Assembly: GCA_905182715.1 (NCBI GenBank)
Contig: CAJJCP010000005.1
Coordinates: 1-47,668, forward strand
DNA length: 47,668 nt
Direction: 5' to 3'
Source of the DNA: an uncultured Candidatus Poseidoniales archaeon
GTDB taxonomy: Archaea; Thermoplasmatota; Poseidoniia; Poseidoniales; Poseidoniaceae
Positions 24,375 through 31,958 of this stretch are shown piece after piece. Numbering within the stretch: the stretch's first letter is position 1; every line of letters starts with the position of its first letter. A program made the position numbers and the translations under genes. The notes beneath the pieces are model-generated. The model had not been told where the DNA came from. It saw nothing but the letters and a program-made list of their open reading frames with translations, and did not search any database.

Positions 24375-26821
24375 AGTCGTTGTTCCAATTCAAAGACCCG
24401 ATCACGAAGCCGAGCAGCTTCTTCAAAGTCAAGATTTTTTGCAGCAACTTTCATCGCAGCACGCAATTCGCCGAGTAGCTTCTGTATTTGTGGCGGCTCA
24501 AGACCAGAAAGCACATCATCCGGTTCATCATATGTCAATTGAATATTCGATTTTCCAATTGGGGAATCACTTGAATGACCACCCGTGCCATCTTGGCCTG
24601 AACCCGCAGCCCATGCACCTGCACCGATATTGAGATTCTGAGCCCAATCGCCATCTTTCCGACCACCCTTTTTGGCAACAAGCCGTCGAGTCCCATCCTT
24701 TGAAGTCGACGTGCCTGAGATGAGTTCATCAACATCTGAATTCATCTTTGGTAGGGCTTTAATGATGGTCTTTGGAGTGATCTTATGTTTATCATTGTAG
24801 GCTTGTTGACGTTCACGGCGTTCAAGAGTTTGTTGAATCGCTGCACGCATTGCTGGCGACATACTGTCGCCATACAGCAGTACATGTCCATTGATATTCC
24901 GAGCCGCCCGGCCGATTGTTTGCAAGAGGCTCCGTTCATTCCGAAGGAATCCTTGGCGATCTGCATCAAAAATAGCAACTAAACTCACTTCTGGTAAATC
25001 AAGCCCCTCTCGTAGTAGATTAATTCCTACAATCACATCGATGTGGCCAATTCGCAGTGCATTGAGAATTTCAGTACGTTCGAGTGTGTCGATTTCTGAA
25101 TGCAAATGATGTGCCTTTACACCCATCTTGTTGAGGTATTGAGCGACTTCTTCAGCGAACTTAATGGTCAACACAGTCACTAAGGTTCGTTCTCCGTTTT
25201 CTATACGGAGATTTATTTCCGATAATAAATCTGCAACTTGACCACTTGTAGGTCTCACTTCAATTTCCGGGTCAAGCAAACCCGTTGGACGGATTTCCAT
25301 TTTTGCAATCCCGTCAATTTTCTGTACCATGTGATACAAACTCTCACTGTCTGGGTGCTTTTTCTCAATGTCTGGCTGGCCAGCTCCACCTCCTGATTTA
25401 GCGTGCAAAAGGCCATTTGGAAGAGGTTGATTGGTTATTTCACAAAGATGGCGTAGTTCTCTTTCTCCAGGTGTTGCGGAAACATAGACCATTTGAGGGA
25501 TAAGTTTCTGGAATTCAGGAATCTTGAGTGGGCGATTATCCTTTGCAGTTGGGAGCCTAAAACCGTGTTCAACGAGGCTCTCTTTTCGTGAACGGTCTCC
25601 ATAGTACATGCCACCAACTTGAGGTAGGGTGACGTGTGATTCATCCATAATCACGAGGAACTTGTCAGGGCTACCATGAAATTGCTTTGCACAGGCTGCA
25701 AAGAAGTCGAGCAGACAGTAAGGTCGTTGACCTCGTTCACGTCCATCGAAGTGAAGCGAGTAGTTTTCCATCGATTGGCAATGACCTATTTCACGAATCA
25801 TTTCCAAATCATATCGAGTTCTTTGTTCGATACGATGGCGCTCCAGTTCATGACCGAGACTCGAATAATGGGCAATCCGGTCATCAAGTTCATCTTCGAT
25901 TGAAACCAACGCTTCTTCATAACGTTCTGGACTGGTCATGAAAAATTCTTTTGGATGAATCCATGCTTCATCGAGTGTGTCGAGAACTTCCCATGTAACG
26001 GGGTCGCATACCTGGACTTTCGTCACGCCATCAAAATCAAATTGAATTCGAAGGGGGTCATCACGGCTCGGCATCCAAACATCGAGAACCTCGCCACGTA
26101 GGCGGCATTCTCCTCGGGATAAATCGACGGTTGTACGCTTGTATTGAAGCACGATGAGTTCCTTGAGTAGGTCACTTGTCTCAATATTTTGGCCTACGTG
26201 AACTCGAACGTGATATTCGAGGAATGTTTCGGGCGGGTTCAATCCATAAATACACGACACAGAAGACACTATGACGCAATCTGGACGTGTAACCAATGAG
26301 GCGATTGTAGCAAAGCGTTCTTGCTCAATGCGTTCATTGATTGAAAGTTCTTTATCGATGTATAGATCACGTTTTGCCAAATATGCTTCAGGCTGATAAT
26401 AGTCATAATGTGAAACGAAATAATCGACGGCATTCTCAGGAAAATAGCCAGCCATTTCTTGATGTAATTGGCGAGCAAGTGTTTTATTATGGCTGATAAT
26501 GAGTGTTGGAATGTTAAGGTGTTGGATTACCTGCGCCATGGCATAAGTTTTCCCGCTCCCAGTAACGCCGAGAAGTACGGCTCTCTCTTGGCCATTTTCC
26601 AATTGAGAAATCAATTTTTCAATTGCTTTAGGTTGGTCTCCAGAGGGTTCAAATTCGGAGTGAAGGCGGAGACGTTTGACATCGGGGTGTAAATGTTCTA
26701 ATGCTGCACCTTCGAGGGCTTTCGAAAGGTCGAACGGGTCTCTTTCAGTCAGGTCACTTTCCCCAACATCGATATCGGCCATCTTCTCGAAGGCTCCATC
26801 ATTATCCCATTGTTTTACCAT
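24371..26821 (-). CDS. uvrB: Excinuclease ABC subunit UvrB
   Basis: 816 aa, about 140 longer than bacterial UvrB. Walker A VLLGVTGSGKTYAM, the beta-hairpin region YYQPEAYLAKRDLYIDKEL, helicase motifs including GINLLREGLDLPEV and QTIGRAARNINGHV, and the C-terminal UVR motif KNLDFEEAARLRDRVFELE are all present. It verifies DNA damage with UvrA and recruits UvrC. Extra sequence is an N-terminal extension of about 35 residues and a Gly/Ser-rich linker before the UVR motif (DWAQNLNIGAGAWAAGSG). The start is at 26821, after GGAGGTG. The gene is bacterial in type, so ancient transfer is likely. Confidence 0.96.
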   Translation of the reverse strand: MVKQWDNDGAFEKMADIDVGESDLTERDPFDLSKALEGAALEHLHPDVKRLRLHSEFEPSGDQPKAIEKLISQLENGQERAVLLGVTGSGKTYAMAQVIQHLNIPTLIISHNKTLARQLHQEMAGYFPENAVDYFVSHYDYYQPEAYLAKRDLYIDKELSINERIEQERFATIASLVTRPDCVIVSSVSCIYGLNPPETFLEYHVRVHVGQNIETSDLLKELIVLQYKRTTVDLSRGECRLRGEVLDVWMPSRDDPLRIQFDFDGVTKVQVCDPVTWEVLDTLDEAWIHPKEFFMTSPERYEEALVSIEDELDDRIAHYSSLGHELERHRIEQRTRYDLEMIREIGHCQSMENYSLHFDGRERGQRPYCLLDFFAACAKQFHGSPDKFLVIMDESHVTLPQVGGMYYGDRSRKESLVEHGFRLPTAKDNRPLKIPEFQKLIPQMVYVSATPGERELRHLCEITNQPLPNGLLHAKSGGGAGQPDIEKKHPDSESLYHMVQKIDGIAKMEIRPTGLLDPEIEVRPTSGQVADLLSEINLRIENGERTLVTVLTIKFAEEVAQYLNKMGVKAHHLHSEIDTLERTEILNALRIGHIDVIVGINLLREGLDLPEVSLVAIFDADRQGFLRNERSLLQTIGRAARNINGHVLLYGDSMSPAMRAAIQQTLERRERQQAYNDKHKITPKTIIKALPKMNSDVDELISGTSTSKDGTRRLVAKKGGRKDGDWAQNLNIGAGAWAAGSGQDGTGGHSSDSPIGKSNIQLTYDEPDDVLSGLEPPQIQKLLGELRAAMKVAAKNLDFEEAARLRDRVFELEQRL

Positions 26822-26877
26822 ATACTCACCTCCGTTGTTCATTCATACTGAGTCAACGGGTCTTCAACTCTTCAGTC

Positions 26878-27609
26878 TCAAGGGAGATAGAGCCCACCGT
26901 TGACATGGAGTATTGCTCCCGTGATGTATTTTGAATCTTGGCCTACCAAAAAGGAAATCGTACCTGCCATATCTTCGGGTGTGCCTACGCGTTTGAGGGG
27001 TACCTGTTCTTCGCGTTGATCCCGCTTTTCTTTGGAATCTCCAGCAAGAATAGCAGTATCGACAAAGCCAGGGGCAAGGACATTGACTCGCTTTCCTTCC
27101 GGCCCAACAGCTTGTGCAAGTGAACGAGCCCATGTTGAAAGTGCGGCTTTTGATGCGGAGTAATCTGCGCCATGAGGTGAGCCTTTGGTTCCGAGTTGTG
27201 AGCCAACAACGACCATTCGAGCCTCAGGTGTAAGGTGTGGTTGAACCGCTTTCCAGACAGAAACCGCCCCTTCAAAATTTGTCATCATGGTACGGCGTAA
27301 CATTTCAATGGTCAATTCATCAGCCGAAACACGCTCATACGAACCATGATTCAAGACCAATACATCAATTCCTCGTGCCATCCATGGATGGATTCCAAGA
27401 AGTCCAACTTCTCCAGTGTCTGAACAATCAACTTTGACAGCCAGTGCATCATCTCCACCATCTCGAATTTCTTCAACGACCATTTCTGCAGGTTTAGAAG
27501 AGGTATTGTATGTCAACAATACATCATAGCCATCCTTTGCAAGACGTTTTGATGTCGCAGCACCGATGCCTCGGCCGCCTCCGGTAATCAGTGCAACGGG
27601 GCGGGACAT
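26878..27609 (-). CDS. Short-chain dehydrogenase/reductase, FabG-like
   Basis: 243 aa. Cofactor loop TGGGRGIG, NHGS in place of NNAG, catalytic VVVGSQLG serine, and YSASK as YxxxK, ending TGAILHVNGGLYLP. A classical SDR using NAD(P)H; closest in pattern to 3-oxoacyl-ACP reductases, but SDR substrates cannot be called from sequence alone. The ATG at 27609 fits the family; the upstream in-frame extension does not. Confidence 0.85.
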   Translation of the reverse strand: MSRPVALITGGGRGIGAATSKRLAKDGYDVLLTYNTSSKPAEMVVEEIRDGGDDALAVKVDCSDTGEVGLLGIHPWMARGIDVLVLNHGSYERVSADELTIEMLRRTMMTNFEGAVSVWKAVQPHLTPEARMVVVGSQLGTKGSPHGADYSASKAALSTWARSLAQAVGPEGKRVNVLAPGFVDTAILAGDSKEKRDQREEQVPLKRVGTPEDMAGTISFLVGQDSKYITGAILHVNGGLYLP

Positions 27610-27895
27610 GGATGTCCCAATAGCCCAAACATCATCAAACTTCCATTTGGCATATATGCCTTGAATGAGGTGGATTTTATTCAATTAAGTAAAAGAGCAT
27701 CTGTATTTCCCTTCAAGAATCTGTAATTCGTTGCGCCTGAAGTATTGATGTAAAGGAAATCTCTTGTCATGGAGTCGGCCACATCGGTAGCGTTTGCACC
27801 GACCGACTGAAAGACCTTGCCTTCAGTAATTTTGAGCGCTGTCCGTTTAGATATGAAAACATGGGGCTATGTACTATGGTGCTGGCCCGAGAAGT
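27610..27895. other. Intergenic stretch with a 36-base hairpin
   Basis: No gene seen. At 27773-27808 AGTCGG pairs with CCGACT and TCGGT with ACCGA around a nine-base loop, with a five-base bulge. It could be a terminator-like or RNA structure. A promoter-like TTTAGATA follows at 27846. Confidence 0.35.
27846..27853 (+). promoter_or_regulatory. TTTAGATA promoter-like box upstream of a small membrane protein
   Basis: Transcription would start near 27876, between the two candidate ATGs, favouring ATG 27896. The identical octamer occurs at 28536 before the next small gene. Confidence 0.35.
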
Positions 27896-28339
27896 ATGAT
27901 CGCCACCCAACTTATGGCGCTTAAACAGTCCGCGAGAGCGTTGCTCTTGATTGGTGTATTGGCCACAGGAGTGGCGGGTGTGTTGACTCTGGGTGTAGGC
28001 ATGGATACGCCTTGGGCGCCTTGGGATAGGGAATCCGAGACTATGTTCCCTCCAGTGTTATTCACGCTGGCAAGTTTCGTGGCAACCGTTGTTTTCTGTG
28101 CAACTACGGTTGTCTTTCACACCTTACTGAAGATGGTAACCAACAACCCAGACAAGTGGTGGAGAGGCAGTGGCGTTGTATTCTTGGTCGCCTACGGAAT
28201 GTTCTCCTTCGGGTCAGGGACCGTTGAAGCGGCCATCATGCTCAATCTATTGCACCTGATCGTAGGCCTTCCAGCCCTCACCCTCCTGCCACGTGCTTTT
28301 CGTAACCAGCGACATTCCCCCTCGGTAGACATTTTCTAA
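27896..28339 (+). CDS. Small four-helix membrane protein of unknown function
   Basis: 147 aa from ATG 27896 (156 from ATG 27869). Four hydrophobic helices: LLLIGVLATGVAGVLTLGVG, MFPPVLFTLASFVATVVFCA, GVVFLVAYGMFSF and AAIMLNLLHLIVGLPALTLL, with a Glu and His in or near the last two. The layout resembles bacterial DUF6069 proteins, but I would not rely on that. Isolated between an SDR gene and another small gene. Confidence 0.55.
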   Translation: MIATQLMALKQSARALLLIGVLATGVAGVLTLGVGMDTPWAPWDRESETMFPPVLFTLASFVATVVFCATTVVFHTLLKMVTNNPDKWWRGSGVVFLVAYGMFSFGSGTVEAAIMLNLLHLIVGLPALTLLPRAFRNQRHSPSVDIF

Positions 28340-28565
28340 ATTATACCATCCACTGCCCATGAACATTACATTACCTGGATGTGTTGGCAGTGTGCCGAGG
28401 GGCTCAAAACATGTCCACTCCCAGAAAACCAGGTTTAACTCGGTTTTTCTAAACAGTGGGTACCCTTTCAAACGGGGGCATTCGGAAGGGGTCCCCTCTC
28501 GAAATCATTGAATGAATCTAGTACGGTGGGTTACATTTAGATATCGGAATGTCGGACTTCTCAGC
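28340..28565. other. Short intergenic stretch
   Basis: No gene. It has short inverted segments (for example CACTGCC and GGCAGTG around 28351-28393) but nothing that can be named, and a promoter-like octamer near its end. Confidence 0.3.
28536..28543 (+). promoter_or_regulatory. TTTAGATA promoter-like box, leaderless spacing
   Basis: Centred 26-27 bases before ATG 28566, which is why that ATG is taken as the start of the small gene. Confidence 0.45.
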
Positions 28566-28766
28566 ATGGATGATGAAGCACCCTCTCCAGACGGTACCTT
28601 ACGTACCCGTCTTGCGAATCTTGGTTATGCCCTCGTCAGTCGCTTTCTTTACCCTCTTGTGACTGCTACTGTCATCCTCTTCATCCTGTTCAAAGTTTTT
28701 GATATTGGCTCTGGCAGTTCATTTGGAGCGGCGGAAGTTATTGGGTTATTCGGGGGAGAGGCATGA
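28566..28766 (+). CDS. Small single-helix membrane protein
   Basis: 66 aa, unrecognised. An acidic N-terminus (MDDEAPSPDG), one membrane helix (YPLVTATVILFILFKVF) and a Gly/Ser-rich end (GSGSSFGAAEVIGLFGGEA). The start rests on promoter spacing; ATG 28512 would add 18 residues. Confidence 0.45.
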   Translation: MDDEAPSPDGTLRTRLANLGYALVSRFLYPLVTATVILFILFKVFDIGSGSSFGAAEVIGLFGGEA

Positions 28767-29064
28767 AAAAATCGTCCTGTTTGAACCATCAACCAATCAA
28801 TTCGGATATGTTACAAGGGGTTATCCCATTACCCATGCAACTCTAAAAATAGGTTGTAAGGGTTCGCAGTGGGTCGTTTGTATCGCTAGCCTTGGATATG
28901 CTTAACGCCGAATCTACCCTTTGACAATGATTTCTTATCGTGTGCCCTCCATAACGAAGCCGAATCCACACAATGAGAGTGCGATTATACGGCTTTGTAT
29001 TCAGTTCATTCCAAGGATACACCATCACGATAAGGCAAATAGGCCGAGTCCAAGACGTAAGGAT
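28767..29064. other. Intergenic region before the metallo-beta-lactamase-fold gene
   Basis: About 300 bases. An open frame from 28921 continues into the next gene but its first 48 codons are basic and unlike the rest, so I treat it as untranslated. A TATA-like GATTATAC is at 28983-28990. Confidence 0.3.
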
Positions 29065-30501
29065 ATGGGGCAAGAGGAGGTGGTTTCCAATCCCAAAGCC
29101 TCTCTCCGAGTAGCAGGTATCACCCTCTTGATTTTCAGCATCATGCTGTGGCTCTACAGGCACAATTTAAATCCCGTGAATTACCTTTTCTTCGCCATGC
29201 TGTTGCTCCGGTTCGCCGGCCATGGTCTTTCCAAAACATCCCTTTTCCTCAAAGAAGGATTGGATACAAACCGGCGAATATTCGCTCGATGGGGGAAGAT
29301 TTACTCCTCTATCATGGCGCTTATTTTGGTTGTTCTCGTTCTCTCAGCAACCGTATATCTGCAGTTTTCACAACAAGTCGGTGGCAACCCAGGCCACTAC
29401 GACTCAGAGCACTACCATGATGGAGCTTTCCACAATCTTGAGCAACCAGAAGACTTGGAGCCTTCGTTTTTTGGAACGTTGATTCAATACTTTATTGACG
29501 ATGGAAGTAGGGAGCCGGGCAGCGTGCTTCCAACCGTGGCATTCTCTCCACTGGACCTCAGTGAAGACGAGGTTGGGATTACATGGTTCGGACATTCTTC
29601 GCTTCTCATTCAAACAACAAACATTTCACTTTTGTTTGATCCTGTGTTTGGTGATGACAACACGGATCCCTTGTTTATAGGGCCCTCTCCGTTTGCATAC
29701 GAACACACCTACGAACTCGAAGATTTGCCAGAAATTGATGTTGTTTTGATTTCTCACGACCACTATGACCATTTGGACATGGATGCCATCAAACATCTAA
29801 GCGACTCTTTGTACCTCGTTCCACTTGGAGTAGAGGCCCATCTCGTAGAATGGGGTATTCCTTCTTCACAGATTCAAACATTTGATTGGTACCAGGAAGC
29901 AGTGATTACAGAAGATTTGAACGTTGTTTTCACGCCATCTCAACATTTTAGTGGCCGTGGACTTCAACAGGACAACACGCTCTGGGGTGCATGGGCAGTG
30001 TATCTCAACGAGCATGCACTCTACTTCAGCGGGGATGGCGGTTATTCGGAAGAATTTGTCAACATTGGGCAACAGTATGGCCCGTTTGATATCGCCTTTA
30101 TTGAGGCAGGCCAGTACAACGAAGCATGGGCTGATGTCCATATGTTTCCCGATGAAACCGTGCAAGCAGCTATTGACCTCAATGCCACGACTCTTTTACC
30201 CATTCACAACACCAAATTTGTCCTTGCCCTCCACGGTTGGGACGAACCTCTCGAAGAGGTCACTTTGGAGGGGCAGCGTCGAAATCAAAGCGTCACAACA
30301 CCAATGATTGGAGAAAGTTTTGTGCTTGGAGGTTTCATGCCTGAGGAACCATGGTGGAGGGGGGTAACGGTTTACGAGCCTCCAATTCTCAAGCAGAACC
30401 CGTTTGTCGGAGCAGCCATGTATGCAAGCATGCTTCTGGCCATCATGATGATTCGTCACAGATCACCAGCAGTCGTCATCGTAATGGATTCACCTAAATG
30501 A
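29065..30501 (+). CDS. Membrane-anchored metallo-beta-lactamase-fold hydrolase (NAPE-PLD/UlaG-like)
   Basis: 478 aa. Three N-terminal helices (residues about 15-105, for example ITLLIFSIMLWLY, NYLFFAMLLLRF and ALILVVLVLSATVYL) precede the enzyme domain: TWFGHSSLLIQ, LLFDPVFGDD, then the metal-binding ISHDHYDHLD, FTPSQHFSGRG, YFSGDGGY and LPIHNTKF. The order matches the NAPE-hydrolysing phospholipase D/UlaG-like branch, which uses two zinc ions. A last helix near AMYASMLLAIMM closes the protein. The substrate may be a phosphodiester lipid or lactone; not decidable. ATG 29065 is chosen by the start of conserved hydrophobic pattern. Confidence 0.85.
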   Translation: MGQEEVVSNPKASLRVAGITLLIFSIMLWLYRHNLNPVNYLFFAMLLLRFAGHGLSKTSLFLKEGLDTNRRIFARWGKIYSSIMALILVVLVLSATVYLQFSQQVGGNPGHYDSEHYHDGAFHNLEQPEDLEPSFFGTLIQYFIDDGSREPGSVLPTVAFSPLDLSEDEVGITWFGHSSLLIQTTNISLLFDPVFGDDNTDPLFIGPSPFAYEHTYELEDLPEIDVVLISHDHYDHLDMDAIKHLSDSLYLVPLGVEAHLVEWGIPSSQIQTFDWYQEAVITEDLNVVFTPSQHFSGRGLQQDNTLWGAWAVYLNEHALYFSGDGGYSEEFVNIGQQYGPFDIAFIEAGQYNEAWADVHMFPDETVQAAIDLNATTLLPIHNTKFVLALHGWDEPLEEVTLEGQRRNQSVTTPMIGESFVLGGFMPEEPWWRGVTVYEPPILKQNPFVGAAMYASMLLAIMMIRHRSPAVVIVMDSPK

Positions 30502-30573
30502 AATTGAATCAATCGGTTTCTCCAAAGCGGATGAGATGAATAGCCGGTGAGGCTATGTGGCTTTATTTGTGAA

Positions 30574-30951
30574 TCATTCTAGGAATTGAGCCAATTGAGG
30601 TGGTTGCCAGCCTTCCGGTTTGAGCACTTTCCCATCTTCGCGTCGGATGACTTTTCCATCGACAAGTTTGGCCATATTGGAGCGGTGAACTTCGTTGAAT
30701 GCATCGTCGTAAATCTTCTGCATGCCGTGGTTGATGATGGTTCCAGCAAGGATGTAACCAATGTCTGCAAGTGCATCGAGTACTTCGACCATATCGCCGG
30801 CACGAGCGGCTTCTGCGTATTCTTCAACTTCTTCACGGAGCAATTTAATTCGCAGTTCAATCATTTCATCTGTACCAAGTCCTGGCGAATCGAGTTTTGG
30901 AATTTCAAAGGCTTCATTGAATTCGAGCAGTGATTTGACAAGAGGGTTCAT
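30574..30951 (-). CDS. MazG-like nucleotide pyrophosphohydrolase
   Basis: 125 aa, all-alpha NTP-PPase type. LLREEVEEYAEAAR gives the EExxE metal site and VEVLDALADIGYI the ExxD partner. Members hydrolyse NTPs or dNTPs to monophosphates for house-cleaning, or act on phosphoribosyl-ATP; the specificity is unknown here. Single-domain, about half the length of full MazG. Stands alone, convergent with the preceding gene. Confidence 0.85.
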   Translation of the reverse strand: MNPLVKSLLEFNEAFEIPKLDSPGLGTDEMIELRIKLLREEVEEYAEAARAGDMVEVLDALADIGYILAGTIINHGMQKIYDDAFNEVHRSNMAKLVDGKVIRREDGKVLKPEGWQPPQLAQFLE

Positions 30952-31037
30952 GATTTACGGTGAGCCGTTGAAGCACATCAACCTTCCACAGGTGTCGTGT
31001 GGTAATAGTCATCGACTTCTTCTCGAATTTGAAACAT

Positions 31038-31958
31038 TCAGTCCAACATGAATTCAGTGCTAGGCTCAAGCATAAAGCCGATGATTAGAGCAAGGAGAAG
31101 CGCCCATCCTGTCAACATGGATGTACGGAACAAGACCGTTTGGAAATCAACAAACTTCTCTTTTGCCAAGACAACCCAGATGTTCAACACCGCCATCACT
31201 CCTGCAGCAGCAAGGAACCAAACTCCATCGACCGGATTGGCCACAGCAAAGCAAGCAAACCAAACCAACGTCAACTGTATGGTTGTCCGTGTTGTAGCCT
31301 TTTCTCCAAACTTCGAGGGGAATGAATGTATTCCACTCTCGCGGTCACTTTCCACGTCCATTCGGGCGTAATTGATGTCAAATGCAGTAATCCACAAAGT
31401 AACTCCAAGAGAGATTGGGAGAACGGTTGAAGCCCACAAGAATTCAGTGTTGTAGTCAAACATACCTGTAATGGCAGCCCAGCCGTGTATGTCTGCTGCT
31501 ATAGCGACCCAGGCTCCCGCAGGGGCTAGGCCCAAACACAGGCCAAGCCAAAGGTGACACAACCAAGTGTATCTCTTCATGTAAGGATAGATGACGAAGA
31601 CGAGAACAGGTAGCCAAGCCATCATGAGTGCGACAGGGTTGAGAAGGCCAGCACCGATGAGTAGCATGGCCAAGAACACGGCGCAAAGCGTCCATGCCGT
31701 TTGAAGGCTCATCTCACCTGAGGCAAGATGGCGGCCTTCAGTTCGAGGATTTGCCGCATCAATGTCTCGGTCAATAATACGATTCAGTGCCATGGCAAGT
31801 CCTCTTGCCCCGACAGCTGCAAGAAGAATCCAGAGCAGATCTATACTCGGAGGGATATTGAATTGCTCAAGGGCAATGAAATAGCCGATCAGAACAAACG
31901 GGAGAGAGAACAAGGTGTGTTCAATTTTGATGAATGAGAGAATCTGTTTGAAATCCAT
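31038..31958 (-). CDS. ubiA: UbiA-family prenyltransferase (menaquinone/MqnP-like)
   Basis: 306 aa, eight to nine membrane helices. First Asp-rich motif NRIIDRDIDAANPRT and second DINYARMDVESDRESGIHS bind prenyl diphosphate through Mg2+. The pattern fits the UbiA-like enzymes found beside UbiD decarboxylases in 4-hydroxybenzoate or futalosine-type menaquinone routes. ATG 31958 overlaps the ubiD stop as TGATG and is preceded by GGAGGGG, so the two are coupled. Confidence 0.9.
   Translation of the reverse strand: MDFKQILSFIKIEHTLFSLPFVLIGYFIALEQFNIPPSIDLLWILLAAVGARGLAMALNRIIDRDIDAANPRTEGRHLASGEMSLQTAWTLCAVFLAMLLIGAGLLNPVALMMAWLPVLVFVIYPYMKRYTWLCHLWLGLCLGLAPAGAWVAIAADIHGWAAITGMFDYNTEFLWASTVLPISLGVTLWITAFDINYARMDVESDRESGIHSFPSKFGEKATTRTTIQLTLVWFACFAVANPVDGVWFLAAAGVMAVLNIWVVLAKEKFVDFQTVLFRTSMLTGWALLLALIIGFMLEPSTEFMLD

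Noticed and set aside
27685-28520. An insertion sequence or integron-like site
   Set aside because: No transposase or integrase and no paired terminal repeats or target duplications were found.
28921-29064. N-terminal extension of the metallo-beta-lactamase-fold protein
   Set aside because: The 48 codons are unlike a signal or domain and the ATG at 29065 starts the membrane helix pattern.
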